Below, piece by piece: positions 24,147 through 36,700 of a stretch of 64,000 bases of DNA; the stretch's first letter is position 1, and each line of letters starts with the position of its first letter. The DNA comes from Vanilla planifolia (lineage: Eukaryota > Streptophyta > Magnoliopsida > Asparagales > Orchidaceae). The translations under genes and the position numbers were made by a program. Location of the stretch: positions 8,017,653-8,081,652 of the forward strand of contig CM043868.1 in NCBI GenBank assembly GCA_023846275.1, read 5' to 3'. A model generated the notes under the pieces. That model did no database searches, was not told the origin of the DNA, and saw nothing but the letters and a program-made list of their open reading frames with translations.

Positions 24147-24588
24147 CTGTTTGGAGCCATTTTGTGTTAATAAGAGAAGGGGATATATAAGCATTTTTTT
24201 GGTGGGGTAATACATTGAATATTTTCTTGCCTACCTACTAATGTGTTCTTCCCATCTTCATAGGTGAGAGATTCCCCTGATGGCTGCAACACAGGATAGG
24301 TTTCTATTATAACGTGTGTTTTGAATTGTAACAGTTTAGTTGAAGAATTCTGTAGGTTTTTACAGTTTGCTTGAGTTATCGGTGTGTCCAACTTACATGA
24401 AACTGTTGCATCTGAATCTGAATGTATATGAAATTTACCTGCAGCTTTAGATAATCTGGTTTCCTCTCTTTGCCTTTGTAGGTATCAATACGAATGAGCT
24501 GGAAGTCGACTTCCTTCTCGAAGAGGCAGGTGAGAACCCGAGCTACCTCAGCTGAAGCAGGAGATCCAAAAACCCGCACGCTTGCCAT
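23677..24588 (-). CDS. Phi-class glutathione S-transferase, complete compact gene
   Basis: Exons 24439-24588, 24235-24283 (49 bp) and 23677-24146 join into 222 codons, close to the usual phi length, with GT-AG introns of 155 and 88 bp. The N-domain has the catalytic-type Ser12 (GSPASAEVARVL), EDG (59-61) and the G-site pair Asp67-Ser68 (DSRAI). The C-domain has FDPPSSTLVFYLAF, LAGDKFTLADLAHLPNIH and a final WTRVVELQKE helix. The predicted role is cytosolic glutathione conjugation or ligand binding in stress and secondary metabolism. Oddity: where the family has the cis-proline (V-P before the DG motif), this copy reads Ser55-Leu56. It lies 1.8 kb upstream of the giant GST in the same orientation, forming a tandem pair. 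No in-frame stop or frameshift is seen, so it is likely functional, though the missing cis-Pro needs explaining. Confidence 0.93.
24235..24283 (-). CDS. Compact GST, exon 2 (49 bp)
   Basis: Flanked by a gttgcag acceptor and a gtaggc donor on the minus strand. It is exactly 49 bp, the length known for exon 2 of phi-class GST genes. It reads PSGESLTYEDGKNTLV plus one base and contains the substitution of the usual Val-cisPro by Ser-Leu. Confidence 0.92.
24439..24588 (-). CDS. Compact GST, exon 1 (50 codons)
   Basis: The ATG is at 24588. The exon ends KLQ followed by the donor gtaaat, phase 0. It contains the beta-alpha-beta start of the thioredoxin-like fold with Ser12 and RVLTCLFEKEVDF. Confidence 0.92.
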
Positions 24589-26289
24589 TTGTTTGCAGAG
24601 CTAACAAAGCCTTTGAGACGCACTGAGAGGTTTGCTGGAGCAGTAGGCCTTAAGATGTGCTGGTGATGCGTGACATGAATTATGAATTCCTGGCGTTAAA
24701 GAAGAAAAGCAAGACCGTTGAGAAACAAAGCAAAAGCTTAAGGACTGGCCATTTGTCTTTAATTTTACCTCGTGCAAGCTTTTCGTTGCTTCTTGTTGTG
24801 GATAAAGCATTTTTGTCATATGGTTTAAGCATGTCTTCTAAAAACCTTTTAATAAGCAAGAAACCATCCGCTACAAAAAAATGTAGATTCCTAGAATCAG
24901 TCGTTAGTGTTATGCTTGGCTAAGTTATATCATTTATACATTAAAATTTTTAACATTATAAAATGAGATTCAATTTAATCACATTTTTTCTTGATAAAAT
25001 CATGAAGTGAGAATTGTCTGCTCATTGTTTTTAATTTTGAAAGTTTTTTGTAACTAGTTTTATGTTAAACATTAAAGGCATTAATGTGTTTTGTCACTTT
25101 TTACATTATATGTAGATTAAAACAATTTGTGTAATCATGAAAGACCAAATTATAGAAAACCAGGTGCCCGTCACTTAAATGAAGTGTATTATTTAATGAA
25201 AGTGTATCATTATTATTGAGTATCATGCAAATCAAAAGCTAATTAAGTAGAAGTATCGTGTGAGTTTACTAAGTTACAAAATAAATGAATCACTTGTTTT
25301 TAGTTAAACTAATGACTTTGATAATGTGCATTTAGAAGAATATTCAATGATAACAAAATTTAATAATATGAATAAGTATTATATTATTTTTTTTTATATT
25401 AAGAGTCTTGTAATATTTGTAATGTATAATGGGAGATTTAAGTTAATTTCTATTGCTCTAAATACTATCAAATAATTTTCTCTTATTGAATACTTGATTT
25501 AAATTTTTGTGAGAGATACATAAAGGGATTAATGAGTCAACTATAAGAATAGTAGAAAATATGAAATCAAATATATGACAACTATATGAAATCAAATATG
25601 AAATAATATTTTCTAACAAGTAAAATGTAGGACAATGAAATACTTGAAATCGACTTTAAAGTTGCATTAAAGTATGAATAACCTAGTTGAAACACAACAC
25701 CTTAGTCAATGTATGAAAATGGAATTAATTCTTTCTCAAGTTTTTTGTGAGGTCCTATTTATAGTATAACAAGTCTCTTAAAGAAATCTCAATGGTTATC
25801 CAATAACTAATTCTTTATTTTCAAGATGATTAATTAGTTATTGTATGTTTTTTACTTTTGTCCATATTATACAATTATGGAGATTGTATTATATGATACA
25901 ACCAAATGTCTTGGCCATCTAATGCATCAAACTAACTTATTGTTCTCTCATTCTTATAAAAGATTGTGCTATATAATTAACCCTTTTTATGCAGTTATCA
26001 TAAGATGTTTCAAGATACATTAAATTTTACGATTGCAAGTAGAGCAGTGTAAGAAAAAAGAAGATATTTAGTAATTATCCTTTAGCAATTCCACCATTTC
26101 TATTTGCAATACTTCATAAAAAATTGCTAGTACATATTTTTGACAATTGAGTGAAGTATTATCAATTTTTTTCTCAAGAATTAAAGATTTCACATTTATA
26201 GTTGTCATTCGTTACTCAACATTGGCATACTTAGATTTATTTTCTAGTTTTAATCCTTTGAAAAATATTTGACCATGCTATTTATACAT

Positions 26290-26302
26290 GTACACACACA
26301 CT

Positions 26303-26338
<36 letters not shown>

Positions 26339-26357
26339 AGTATGTATGTATATATAT
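26290..26357. repeat. Compound (CA)n-(TA)n microsatellite
   Basis: A CA run with one interrupting CT passes directly into TA repeats and then gtatgtatgtata. It is a simple-sequence repeat. Confidence 0.95.
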
Positions 26358-26965
26358 TTCCACAACTTGAGTTCATTCAATGCCATGAGATGATGTAAAA
26401 CCAAAACATGATTGCTCAAAGGTTTCAAAATAATTTAATGGATGATGAAAAACACTTAGGTTCTATGTCTTCCATCTCATTCAATAACCGATGGGATGAA
26501 TTTCCATTTTCTATGTTTTAACCATGAACTTGTTTTAGATTCAAACTATTGGGTATAACTTTCATCAAAACTTAGAACTTGAAACTTTAACTCAAATGAG
26601 AATATCCACTTTCCCAGTGAGTGATTCATTTAATCATAGAGCATGCCCAGGATATTGTCTTTGTAATAGAAGTGGTAGTCTCTGTCTTTGAGCTTGATTT
26701 TAATACCACGGGTATATGTTTTCCATCTCTATCACTTGCACTAAGCCTAAGAGCTACAACTTTCCTAGAATTTAGTTTGCTAGTCTTCTCTAAGAGAAGG
26801 ATGCCATAGTTCATCATCATTGAGGAACTATCTTCTTTATAGGAATACAATTAAATGTTAGTATCATACATTTACGATCTGCACTCGCAAATAGACTTCA
26901 TCAATTGCTGAATGGAGGAGAAAAAGTGGCTACCTAAGAAGATGACCAAAAGAGACCATTAAAAT

Positions 26966-27002
26966 GTATGTGTGTGTGTGTAATATATATATATATATAT
27001 AT
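26966..27002. repeat. Compound (TG)n-(TA)n microsatellite
   Basis: A TG run is followed by a TA run. It lies 0.6 kb from the other compound microsatellite. Confidence 0.93.
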
Positions 27003-30000
27003 TACTTTTAATAATAAGATAACATTATAAAGGTGTATTATATAACATAAAAAACAAATGTATGATTAGTATATAGAGTTTGGACCATAGTGAAATGCAT
27101 AGCATTATATCCATTGTACCAATATGGCTAGGCATGAGTATAAATGGATGTACATGGCAGATGCAAGAGCTGGTTTCTGTTGTTACAATTGAACTAGCTA
27201 TTACAATGGATAGTAATAAGGATTCTTCATAGAAGTACTTGTCAATGTCCAAAGAGTCGATGAAATGAACAGTGAATGATTGTATGTACTTAACTGAGTA
27301 GAGCAAGAATGTATGAAGTGTGTAACAAAATTCAATGTGAACATATTGATCTAAAGTAGACGACAATTGTCATCATACACACATGATGAAGATATTTTTC
27401 GAGCCTATTGTTCAAGTCTTGTAATGCACAATGTATGAGTTTGAATTTAGGAGTAGTGTCAAGTACATATCATTGAAGAATGATGTAATGATCATCCAAG
27501 TTTAACAATATGCAAAAATGACTCATAGAAATTTCATAATTTCATCTGTTAGGTGGAATGTGTGTGAGAACATAGTATGTTACGTTGAATGCACAAAAGA
27601 ATAGTGTCTTACAACCTGTTTATAGGTCTAGATTTGGGGACGTGTCTAGGGATTTATAATAATGAACAGTATCAAGAGTGTTGACATTATTTTATGATGC
27701 ATGATTGTTCTAATACAATACCAACAGTAATAATAGATGGGGTTTTCTAAGTTGAAAAACATACAAAGAAATGCTCACCAATGTATTGGTTGAAAGCAAT
27801 TGTGTTACACTAAAGCATGAATTTTGAATGTCATCTTTTAGGCCATCTTGTAGGCTCAGTTTGAGTATATTATACAATAATTGAATGTAAGGCATACCAT
27901 ATTTCTCCATTGTAATGATAGTCTCATAATTGTTAATTATGTTAATACCTTCACAAGCTTCTTGACATATGACTTTAGAAAAGGCCCTTGCAATTTTGTT
28001 TTCCTCTTTTTTAATATGATTCCATGTTTTATTTTGGAAAAATTATAATTCTATCTCTAATAATTTAAGAATTTATTTTGATATCTTTTTTAAAAAAATC
28101 ATAGATAATTATCTAAACCTTTAAACATAATAGGTTATTAATATAACCTTGTAAATAATTCAATAAATTAATTTTATGTTCTTAATAAGTACAATTATGT
28201 TGGCTTAATTCCAAGGCTTATAACATATTAAATATAATAAAAATAATAGGTTATTAATATAGCCTTGCTCTTTCCTTTTCTTTGTAACGTTGATCTACAA
28301 GTAAGATTCCATGTTAATGATATGTTATTGATCATTAGCAAATATACTATATATAGACCCATTTATATATGTATTTTGAAGTTCTCCTTTGGCTTTAAAT
28401 AGTAATAGTTATAATAAATTTTTTTAAAATTTAGTCAAACTAGACATTATTCACACATCTTATAATTATGGTATTGTTTGATGCAATGATTATATAATAT
28501 GATGCCTACAAAAATACAAATCATCCAGTGCATCATACTATCCAACTAAGTTATCTCTCACATTAACAAAGTATTATATTGAATGATAAGACTATATCAT
28601 ATTATACGAAGCATTCTATTGTTATACTTTCCAAAGTTTTATTTTGCATCTCTTTAGAATAAAGATTAATGTAAGTATGATAACCAACATTGCATTATAT
28701 TGAGGCATTAATTCTCACATATATATTATGATTTTACTATCATATAGAATATTATCAAATTATACAAAGTGTTTGACTCAACTGCACTAAATGCACATTC
28801 TTTGTTTAAGTAAAATTCATATTATGTGATATATAGGATCATACTGTACATTAATACCTTTAATTTTTCTCTATTAGTTTAGATGCAAGATAATCATATT
28901 ATACTACAAGTGGGATCATATTGTATAATGAGTTGGAACTCAATAATTGGATTGACTTATCATCCATTTAGACAAAACACCTTTAAAATAATTGTATTGT
29001 ATGATATGTTATATCGTACTTACGATATAACAAATTTTACACAAACTTAATATTTTATATTCTATGTATTTTGATTATGACTTATTAATAAAAATTGAAA
29101 TTTTAATTTTTATTAAGCCAATTTTTATGTGAAGAATATATATCTAAAGCTTATTGTATTAGTGAATGAGTAATTTGAAAATATTTAACACGTTTAAATC
29201 CTCATTATTGTTCTAATATCTCAAGTAAATTATTATAAATCTTATATATTAGTATCAAAATAAATAAACTCCACAAAAATTGTCTTCTTGTATGCTTAAG
29301 TTTTATATTTTATAATTACAAGTTATAGTTTACATCAAAGCTTCCAATAAATCTCTTAAGTTAAGATTTTTAATTGATTCACATAAATCTTGAGATGCAT
29401 AATTTAAAATATTAGAAAAAATATTAGTAAAATAATAAAATAACTTTGTTATTATCAAACTAGTAATACATGGATCGATGGTTCAACACAAATTTCATAG
29501 TAGTATTTTCTTTACCTATCATTATTAGAACATGTCTTACAAAGATTAAAAGCTTATTCATAATATTGGTAAATCTAGTAGCTATATTTCTAGCAAACTT
29601 TTATCATTCATATGAAAAGGTTAAAAATCATGCAAAAGCAAATTAATTTTTGACTCTTATACTTGAATAGTTCCTTTCTAGATAACGTCAAGCTTCACTT
29701 AAATATCATGGTCTTAAGGTTCACAATCTTATTAAATTTTGTGGCTAAGAGACACAATGAAGGATGTTTAAACTTTTGAACTCTATGTTTTTCTTTGGGA
29801 TGAGTTTACTTAATGATTTTTTAACTTATTTTTAATTCTTTTGATAAAAAATTGAAAATAATTCTCAATAACATCTCATAACTCGAGATCTATTGATTTA
29901 AGAAAATACATATTTGATTTTTCTAATACAAATAAAAATCTCTTCTAAATAATGGAGGACAAATGGAAGAAGTGCCTTCTTTTTAACATAGCATATCCAT

Positions 30001-33000
30001 CAACCTTTGTGCGAGAGATTGTTAGGATCTTTTCTATAATTGTTAGTCACTATAAACAACCAAACTCTAATATTAGTTATTAAAAAAATGAGGAGTTAAA
30101 TGTTCACATAAGAATGGATGAATTGTAAAAATTACAATCTTAATAATAAATAATAAAATAGTGAAAGTCTTTTGAAATTTTTGATTATAAATATATCTTA
30201 AAACCTTTATTTAAAGATTTTATTAATTTGAAAAAGCTTTATGTGACGAGTGGAATGAAATCAATAACATTATTATTTTTGGTAGTTTTATCTGAAATTG
30301 AATTTATGTCCACTTCAATTAAAAGCAAAGCAAACACTAACAAAATGCTTTCATAGATTTAAGAGAGCAAAACCCCCATGCACTGGTCCATAGGAGCATA
30401 TATAAACTTAGCCAAAGGACTCTATAAATCACTAATTTAGATAAGCTCACAAATTATTAAATCAAAAGAATTTACAATGTTAACCAAATGAAAAATTAAA
30501 TAACATAATATAAAGAATTATAATAGGACAAAAGGAACAAAATACAATTAAAAACTCTAGCCATATGACTTAACAATTAAAACATGTAAAAATAAGTTAG
30601 AAAAGATATTTAACTTAGTTTAGCACTACTGCTTGAAAAAAGGCTAAGATGCAAATAGTTTCTTCTCACTTCAACCCAACTATTTTAGCCAATCTTGAAG
30701 GATATGATAATATTTTAGTGTAAATGCTTCTTAAAGGATTTTTAATTTATCATTACCTTTTGTTAAGTTTGAGTGCTTTTTATAGATTTTTAGGATACTT
30801 TCAAATAACTCTAAATACCTCAAATGATTTTTTTTTTGAAAATTTTAAAATTTGGTTAAACTAGTTATAGCTCATATTAATGATCTAAATATATCTCATG
30901 TTAAGAACAATATACTATAAATTAGACTTCAAATATAAAAAACATATTATACATAAAAATATTCAGGTATTATATGTTATCCTTTGGTCAATCTCTCTGC
31001 TATAGTACTTAAACCCAAAATGTGCTAAACAAATTGTACATTAAATATTAACATATCGCATACATCTCTCGAGTTCTAAATTATTCCACTCAGTACATTA
31101 TCCTTCCTTAAGTTAGTAGAACTAGACATTATATTGTTTCTAGATTATTGCTTAGCAAACCATTCTTTTACTTACATACTAACTTAGATAAACTAAATGT
31201 ATTATACATATATTTATTTTTGAATCTTTTAAGATTATGTATTCTAAATATGATGGACATATTTGGTGAATGTAATTAGCATTTTTCTACCATTTAAAAA
31301 GATAGTATATGAGCATGAAACCTCTATATAAGTGCATACCTTAACGAATTCTAAGTGTGATGAATTATATGAAAGAATATGTTGGAAAAAAACTTTTGTT
31401 TAATATTTATATGTATATTCAAAACCTCACTTGTTGCTCTTTGTATCTCAAGAATATTATCATAGGTTTTTACAAGTTAAAAATAAATAAAGAAGACTCC
31501 ACAATACTTCTTTAAAGATACTAAAGTAAACAGTTTGAGTTAAAGATCAATCTCTCCAAGTTATTCATCAATTAAATTTAAGATGTATGATTTGAAAATA
31601 CTTAAAAAAAATATATTAATAAATAAAAAGATTATTATTTTGTCATCAAATAAGTCATATATAAACCAAGAATAAATAATTACTATATGATCTAATTTAC
31701 CTAATTATTAATTTATTATAATAAGTTATTACATTGTTCCTATATTCAAGTATATCCTAATAGGACTCATATCCATCTCAGTATACTTTATTTAAAGACA
31801 TAATATATGATATGTCAAATATCTCTCAGGCTCTTACTTTTATTCCGTAGGCTTTCTTATTTTATTATTCATTTTGCTTAATAATAAGAAATATGATAAT
31901 CTTATAATTAATCATTTTTATGCAAAAACTTTTTACCTTCTTTTTATTATCAATATATTTTTTCTATTTCATTTTTATGAATTCATATAATAAGTGTTTT
32001 ATTATAAGTAATATGAATTTTACTTATATAGAAACTATAGATAATAAAATAATATAAAAGACTTAATGGGTCTCTTTTTAATTCCTTTCTTATTTCCTGA
32101 AATCATAGACATTTGTATTTTCTTAGTTTCTTTTCATGCATATTTTATGTTGTTTCCGCGTCTAAATTTGTTCTTGAATATCGGATAATATTTACCAAAC
32201 CTTAATTATAATGATTTGGATCATCCATTAATCTTATAGCTTAAGTCATTTATCACTAATTAGACTATTTATCGACCTATTAAACTGTTCGATTGAAGTA
32301 TTGGACCATTAAATATGTGCTTGATAAATATTAGATATTTGGAACATCTATACTATGTACTATCCATTTCCTCTCCATGTACATATTAAACTGTCCATTC
32401 CTTTGGTTTAAATGTACGATGATTAGAAAATTCATTGGACGATCAACAAAGATTTAATGCCTAATTCATAAAAATTATTAAATTTTCCAATACATACATT
32501 GGACTATCCAATTCTCATTTGAGATTCCATTTTCTCACATTAATATCATATGATATCTTAATTGGACTATTTGGTCAACACTTGGAATAATAAGTTTCTT
32601 GTTAGTTCCAATCCTTTTCCCAATTTCTTTTCTTTGGTGTTCCAACTCACTAAAATTGAAATTATCCTCATCTAAGTCTCTTATGCAATCCATGTACATT
32701 TAAAACACATGATTTACTAAATTTTCAAACATCAAAGTTGAACTTGCAAAGGATCTTATCTTGCTTCCTTAAGCAAATAATTCCTAAATCACTTGTTGAA
32801 TTGATCCAAGCTTTTATTATTTTGTTTTTAGTGCATTGATTGTAAAATATTTTAAAATTTACTCTAATCTAATTTAAGATTATCATATTATTATAAAAAT
32901 TTAAAACTATTTATCACAACAAATTATCCAAAATAGAAAATATAAAACAATAAGAACATAAAAGATAAATATACCATAAATAACTACCATCCTAGTTATC

Positions 33001-33248
33001 AACCTCCTCTTTATCAACAATTATTAAATAGTTATATTAAACAAATATTAAAATTCATCATATTTCCTTTTTTTTTATAAAACTTATAAAACTTTCATCA
33101 ATAATAATTTCTACCAGATAGAGCCCAAAGAGCAAACCAGTTTTAGTTTTAACGACTCTTTAGGAGCCTGCTTTAAGTTTAAATTAACAAACGAGAAAAA
33201 TGGTAAGCTAAATAGACAACAGTTTTGTCCGTGGACCGCGTTCTCATC

Positions 33249-33287
33249 AGATATATACACAAGGGCTTCAACTGTTTCTAGGGTTGC
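33249..33287 (+). promoter_or_regulatory. Core promoter candidates of the splicing-factor gene: TATA-like string and telo-box
   Basis: An atatatac string (33251-33258) is followed by ctagggtt (33278-33285), the reverse of the AAACCCTA-type telo-box common near the start of plant housekeeping and translation-related genes. The ATG is at 33301. The short spacing means the TATA-like string may lie inside the leader instead. Confidence 0.3.
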
Positions 33288-33300
33288 TGTCGGGGACGGG

Positions 33301-33773
33301 ATGATGGATTTCGACGAATACGACTATTTGGAGAAGACAGTGGAGAACGCAGTCCCAGGCAAAGGCAAGGAGTCGGCGAATGGTTTCGGCGCCGTGAGGT
33401 CCGAAGAGAAGGATCGTAGTAGGGGTTCGAAGCACCACGCTGACGACGACCATCGTTCTAAGAGAGCCAAGTCGGAGGGCGATGGTGGAGGGCAACGAGA
33501 GAGGGACTCTTCGAGGCACGGGGAGAGTGATCGCCGCAGAAGAGAGAGGGAGCACAGGGACGAGAGAAACGGGAAGGAGAGGGACCGGGATAGAAAGAGA
33601 GAGAGGGATAGGGACATGGAGAGGGAGAAAGATCGAGAGCGCGAACGGTCGGCACGCAGCAGGAGTCGTTCCGAGAAATATGGTGATGATGAACATCACC
33701 GCCTCAGGGAAAGGAGCAGGGAGAGGGAGCACAGAGAGAGGGAATTTAGAGAAAGAGACCATCGGGATCCCAG
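33301..33773 (+). CDS. Splicing factor exon 1 (RS-like domain)
   Basis: Begins ATG ATG GAT (MMDFDEYDYLEKTVE), just after the putative leader. It encodes 157 residues plus two bases, rich in Arg, Glu, Asp and Ser. The donor is CCCAG/gtactg, phase 2. The purine-rich exon produces long antisense open frames that are not genes. Confidence 0.93.
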
Positions 33774-36700
33774 GTACTGTTTGTACATCTCCTGTGTTCT
33801 CTTTGGACTGTTGAAGAGACGCACTGTAAACCTGAATTCTTGTGAACATATCGATTTCTTTCCTCCGTCTGTCACTCTTAAGCGAGGCTGAATATTTTAG
33901 AGGCCATTGCCACGTCCGTGGATATTTGTTATTGAATTCCTAGTCATCTCTTCTCTGAAAATTCTATATATTTGAAGCTTCAAGTTTATGTAAGATTTTA
34001 AAATTGATGTTTTATCTTCTGTGTTACTTCGATCAACTAAAACATAGGCACCTCACATTGGCATTGTATGGAGCTCCTCATCAGCAGTTCTACCTTTTCA
34101 TGAAAAGATTTTCCCTGATTCCCCCTTGCCCATGGAGATTTTCTACTTCAATTTCCCCATGGAGGCCCTGGTCCTCTGCAATTTGTGCCAACTGCTGCAG
34201 TGACCATTGTTTGTTAAAGTACTTAAAGAGCAAGTACGAGAGTGGTCTCAAACTTTGGGGGCTCCCTTTGGGAACTGATAGTCCTATCCTAAACACTGAA
34301 TAGTGCTTGCGTTTAGGTGTTGGAAGTTGATATATTGGTTATATTATTGAGAATTTTTTTGTCTTATTCTTTTGTTGGATGGCTTTTTAAAACTTGTATT
34401 TCCTGCTATGCACCAATGCAACATGGTTAAAATTAGTTTTGTATTTAATGAGTATGAAATTAAATAGAATGGTGCAATTTGTTTTGATCTGGAATTATCT
34501 TGATTTATCAATTATGCAAACAAAAATTTAGTGGGAACTGGTTTTGGTCCATAGAATATCAACAGACTTATAGACTATGAGTCGATGCATAAATGGTATT
34601 TATTGTTGAAATTTTGATGTTACTCACTGTGGGGGAACTGTTTGCAGGAAGGACTTATATACAATTGTAACAAAAAAGTATTTAGGTCAAAGTTTGATTT
34701 CTTATTTTCAGAGTAAGCCACATGCACCATGACAGTCACATATATCGAATTCTAGCAAGCAAGAGCTCTACATGTTGGCAATTTTTATCAGAAATTTTGG
34801 TAGGTTCAATGAGACGGCATGATCTGCACTTGCATATTGTGGTTCTTGCTATTTATCAAATAAGTTTTCTTGGACCTAAATATACTATGTTGATGGACTA
34901 TTGTGTGAAAAGTTCTCATGCAAGCTGCTCTCTCACTCGATTACCTCTTGCTTGAAAGTTCTTTTTGAGTGCCATAACTGTTTAAGTTGTTGAATTCTTG
35001 TTCACTGCATTTTGAATATTATTATACCTCACTAGTTTATATAGTTTTCTTTTGGAATTTAACAGTCATAAATTAACACTTATAGCTTTATGATAATGGT
35101 CTCTGTTTTTGCTTCTTAAGTGGTTGTATGCTGTTGAACAACGAACAACCGGTTTGTAATTCGATTTCTGTTTGACAATTTATATTGTCAAAACAGCAAC
35201 TTTTTTTTACATTTTCTATGTTTTCTTTATTTTTCTGTTTTTTATGAATCTATTTGTCATCCTGTGAGTTGATGCTAGTTGTACCACTTCCTTATCATGC
35301 TATTCTGTGCTTTGAGTATCTTTGTTTACTTGCAGGCGGCGGGAGAAAAAAGATGAAGCTGCTGAGCCAGAGGCTGATCCAGAGCGAGATCAGCGAACTG
35401 TTTTTGCTTATCAGGTGATATATTTATTTTATATAGGTGAAGTTAGTGGTGTACTTCTAATATATCTAGAGTACTTTTTTACTAGATTCAACACTACTCT
35501 TTTTTAGATTTGCTTAAAGGCAGATGAACGAGATGTCTATGAGTTCTTTTCAAGGGCTGGAAAGGTCAGTTTCTTACCAATAGCTTTTTTGGGATGCCTT
35601 TGTTATTGTTGCCAAGAAAATGGTTCTGAGATTGCTCACATTTGAAAGCAGAAGGAAAAATATATTGCTTGTATCATGCACAAGTTATATGCATTTATTC
35701 AAGTATTGCTGAATCAGAAAATGAGATGCTTATTAGATTGCCACCTTTTAAAATTCATGGCAGTTGACCTGACATGATACTATATTGTTTATCTTATGAA
35801 CTGACATGGTGTTTGTCTGGAAAAGTCTGTGGTCATGATGGTGCTTCATCTAGCCAGAAAGGTGACTAGTGACAAAATCCTGCAACATTTTGAACTAGCA
35901 CCAAACCGAACACTGTTAAAGTTTCGATAATTGATTGTCAGATTTGGGCAGTTGTTTTAGATGATTTGAGGGGATTTTTTTTTCTTTTCTTTGTGAGTTG
36001 AAGTAGGTTACCTGGCACAAACAAATTATTTTCTAAAATCTTCTTTTCATGAGTTAGGGTCATTTGGGTTATTTTTTTCTATTATGTAAGTTAACCTGAA
36101 TAGCTCAATGATGTTGTGTATCCAATGAGTGATTGGTTTATTCTATTTTGGTAAGGTTGCCTTTTATGTTGCAATATAAATAAGGGAGTTCACACCACCA
36201 CCCAACATACAACACACAATTATGTGATACAAAAAGGCTAAAAGTGATGGATTTGGTTCAAAGACCTTTCAAGGTAATGAAGCTGCTAGGCCTGAGCATG
36301 CAAATTGCCAAGGTCCCTTTTGAGGCACTGAACTTTATAATTCACTCAGCACTATGAGATGCTTATTTGAACCAACAAGCCTACTTCTTGACAAAGCCCA
36401 ATTTTATAAGTATTGCCTCTGCTTGAATGATTTTTTCCAGTCTTATGGGACCTGGTGCTTAATAGCCATGACTGCTATGAGTACATCAGAAATTGTGATA
36501 ATTATTTCCATAAAACTTTGGAGATTATTTTGGTTACTTGAGGACCAAGTTGTGGAAAAATGGGGTATTTTGCAGCCAAGCAAAGGCTGACTTGTTAAAA
36601 ACACCAGCTATAGATCTTCTATCGTGTTATGAAGTAACCTCATCTCTATTTAGCCTTTAATGAGTTGTGGACTTGTGGTATTGTTCTCTTTCTCTATTCT

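Larger units (their letters stand above)
24589..33247. other. 8.7-kb AT-rich intergenic region
   Basis: No coding or RNA gene is supported. The first few hundred bases hold the promoter and 5' leader of the compact GST (minus strand); no convincing TATA box was picked. The rest is AT-rich, especially 28,000-33,000, with two microsatellites and recurrent short motifs around 28,440-29,040. The open frames there are short and without motifs. Confidence 0.6.

Noticed and set aside
33482-33814. Second plus-strand frame of 110 codons inside exon 1
   Set aside because: Off-frame shadow of the RS-like domain; the real frame continues through eight exons with RRM motifs.
33268-33849. Long antisense frames (193 and 97 codons) over the first splicing-factor exon
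   Set aside because: They are shadows of the purine-rich Arg/Glu/Asp coding strand; composition is Pro/Ser/Leu low complexity and no motif is present.
34004-34303. Open frames on both strands in intron 1 of the splicing factor
   Set aside because: No motif, no good splice-site pair giving a frame-preserving exon; may be a captured fragment but unsupported.
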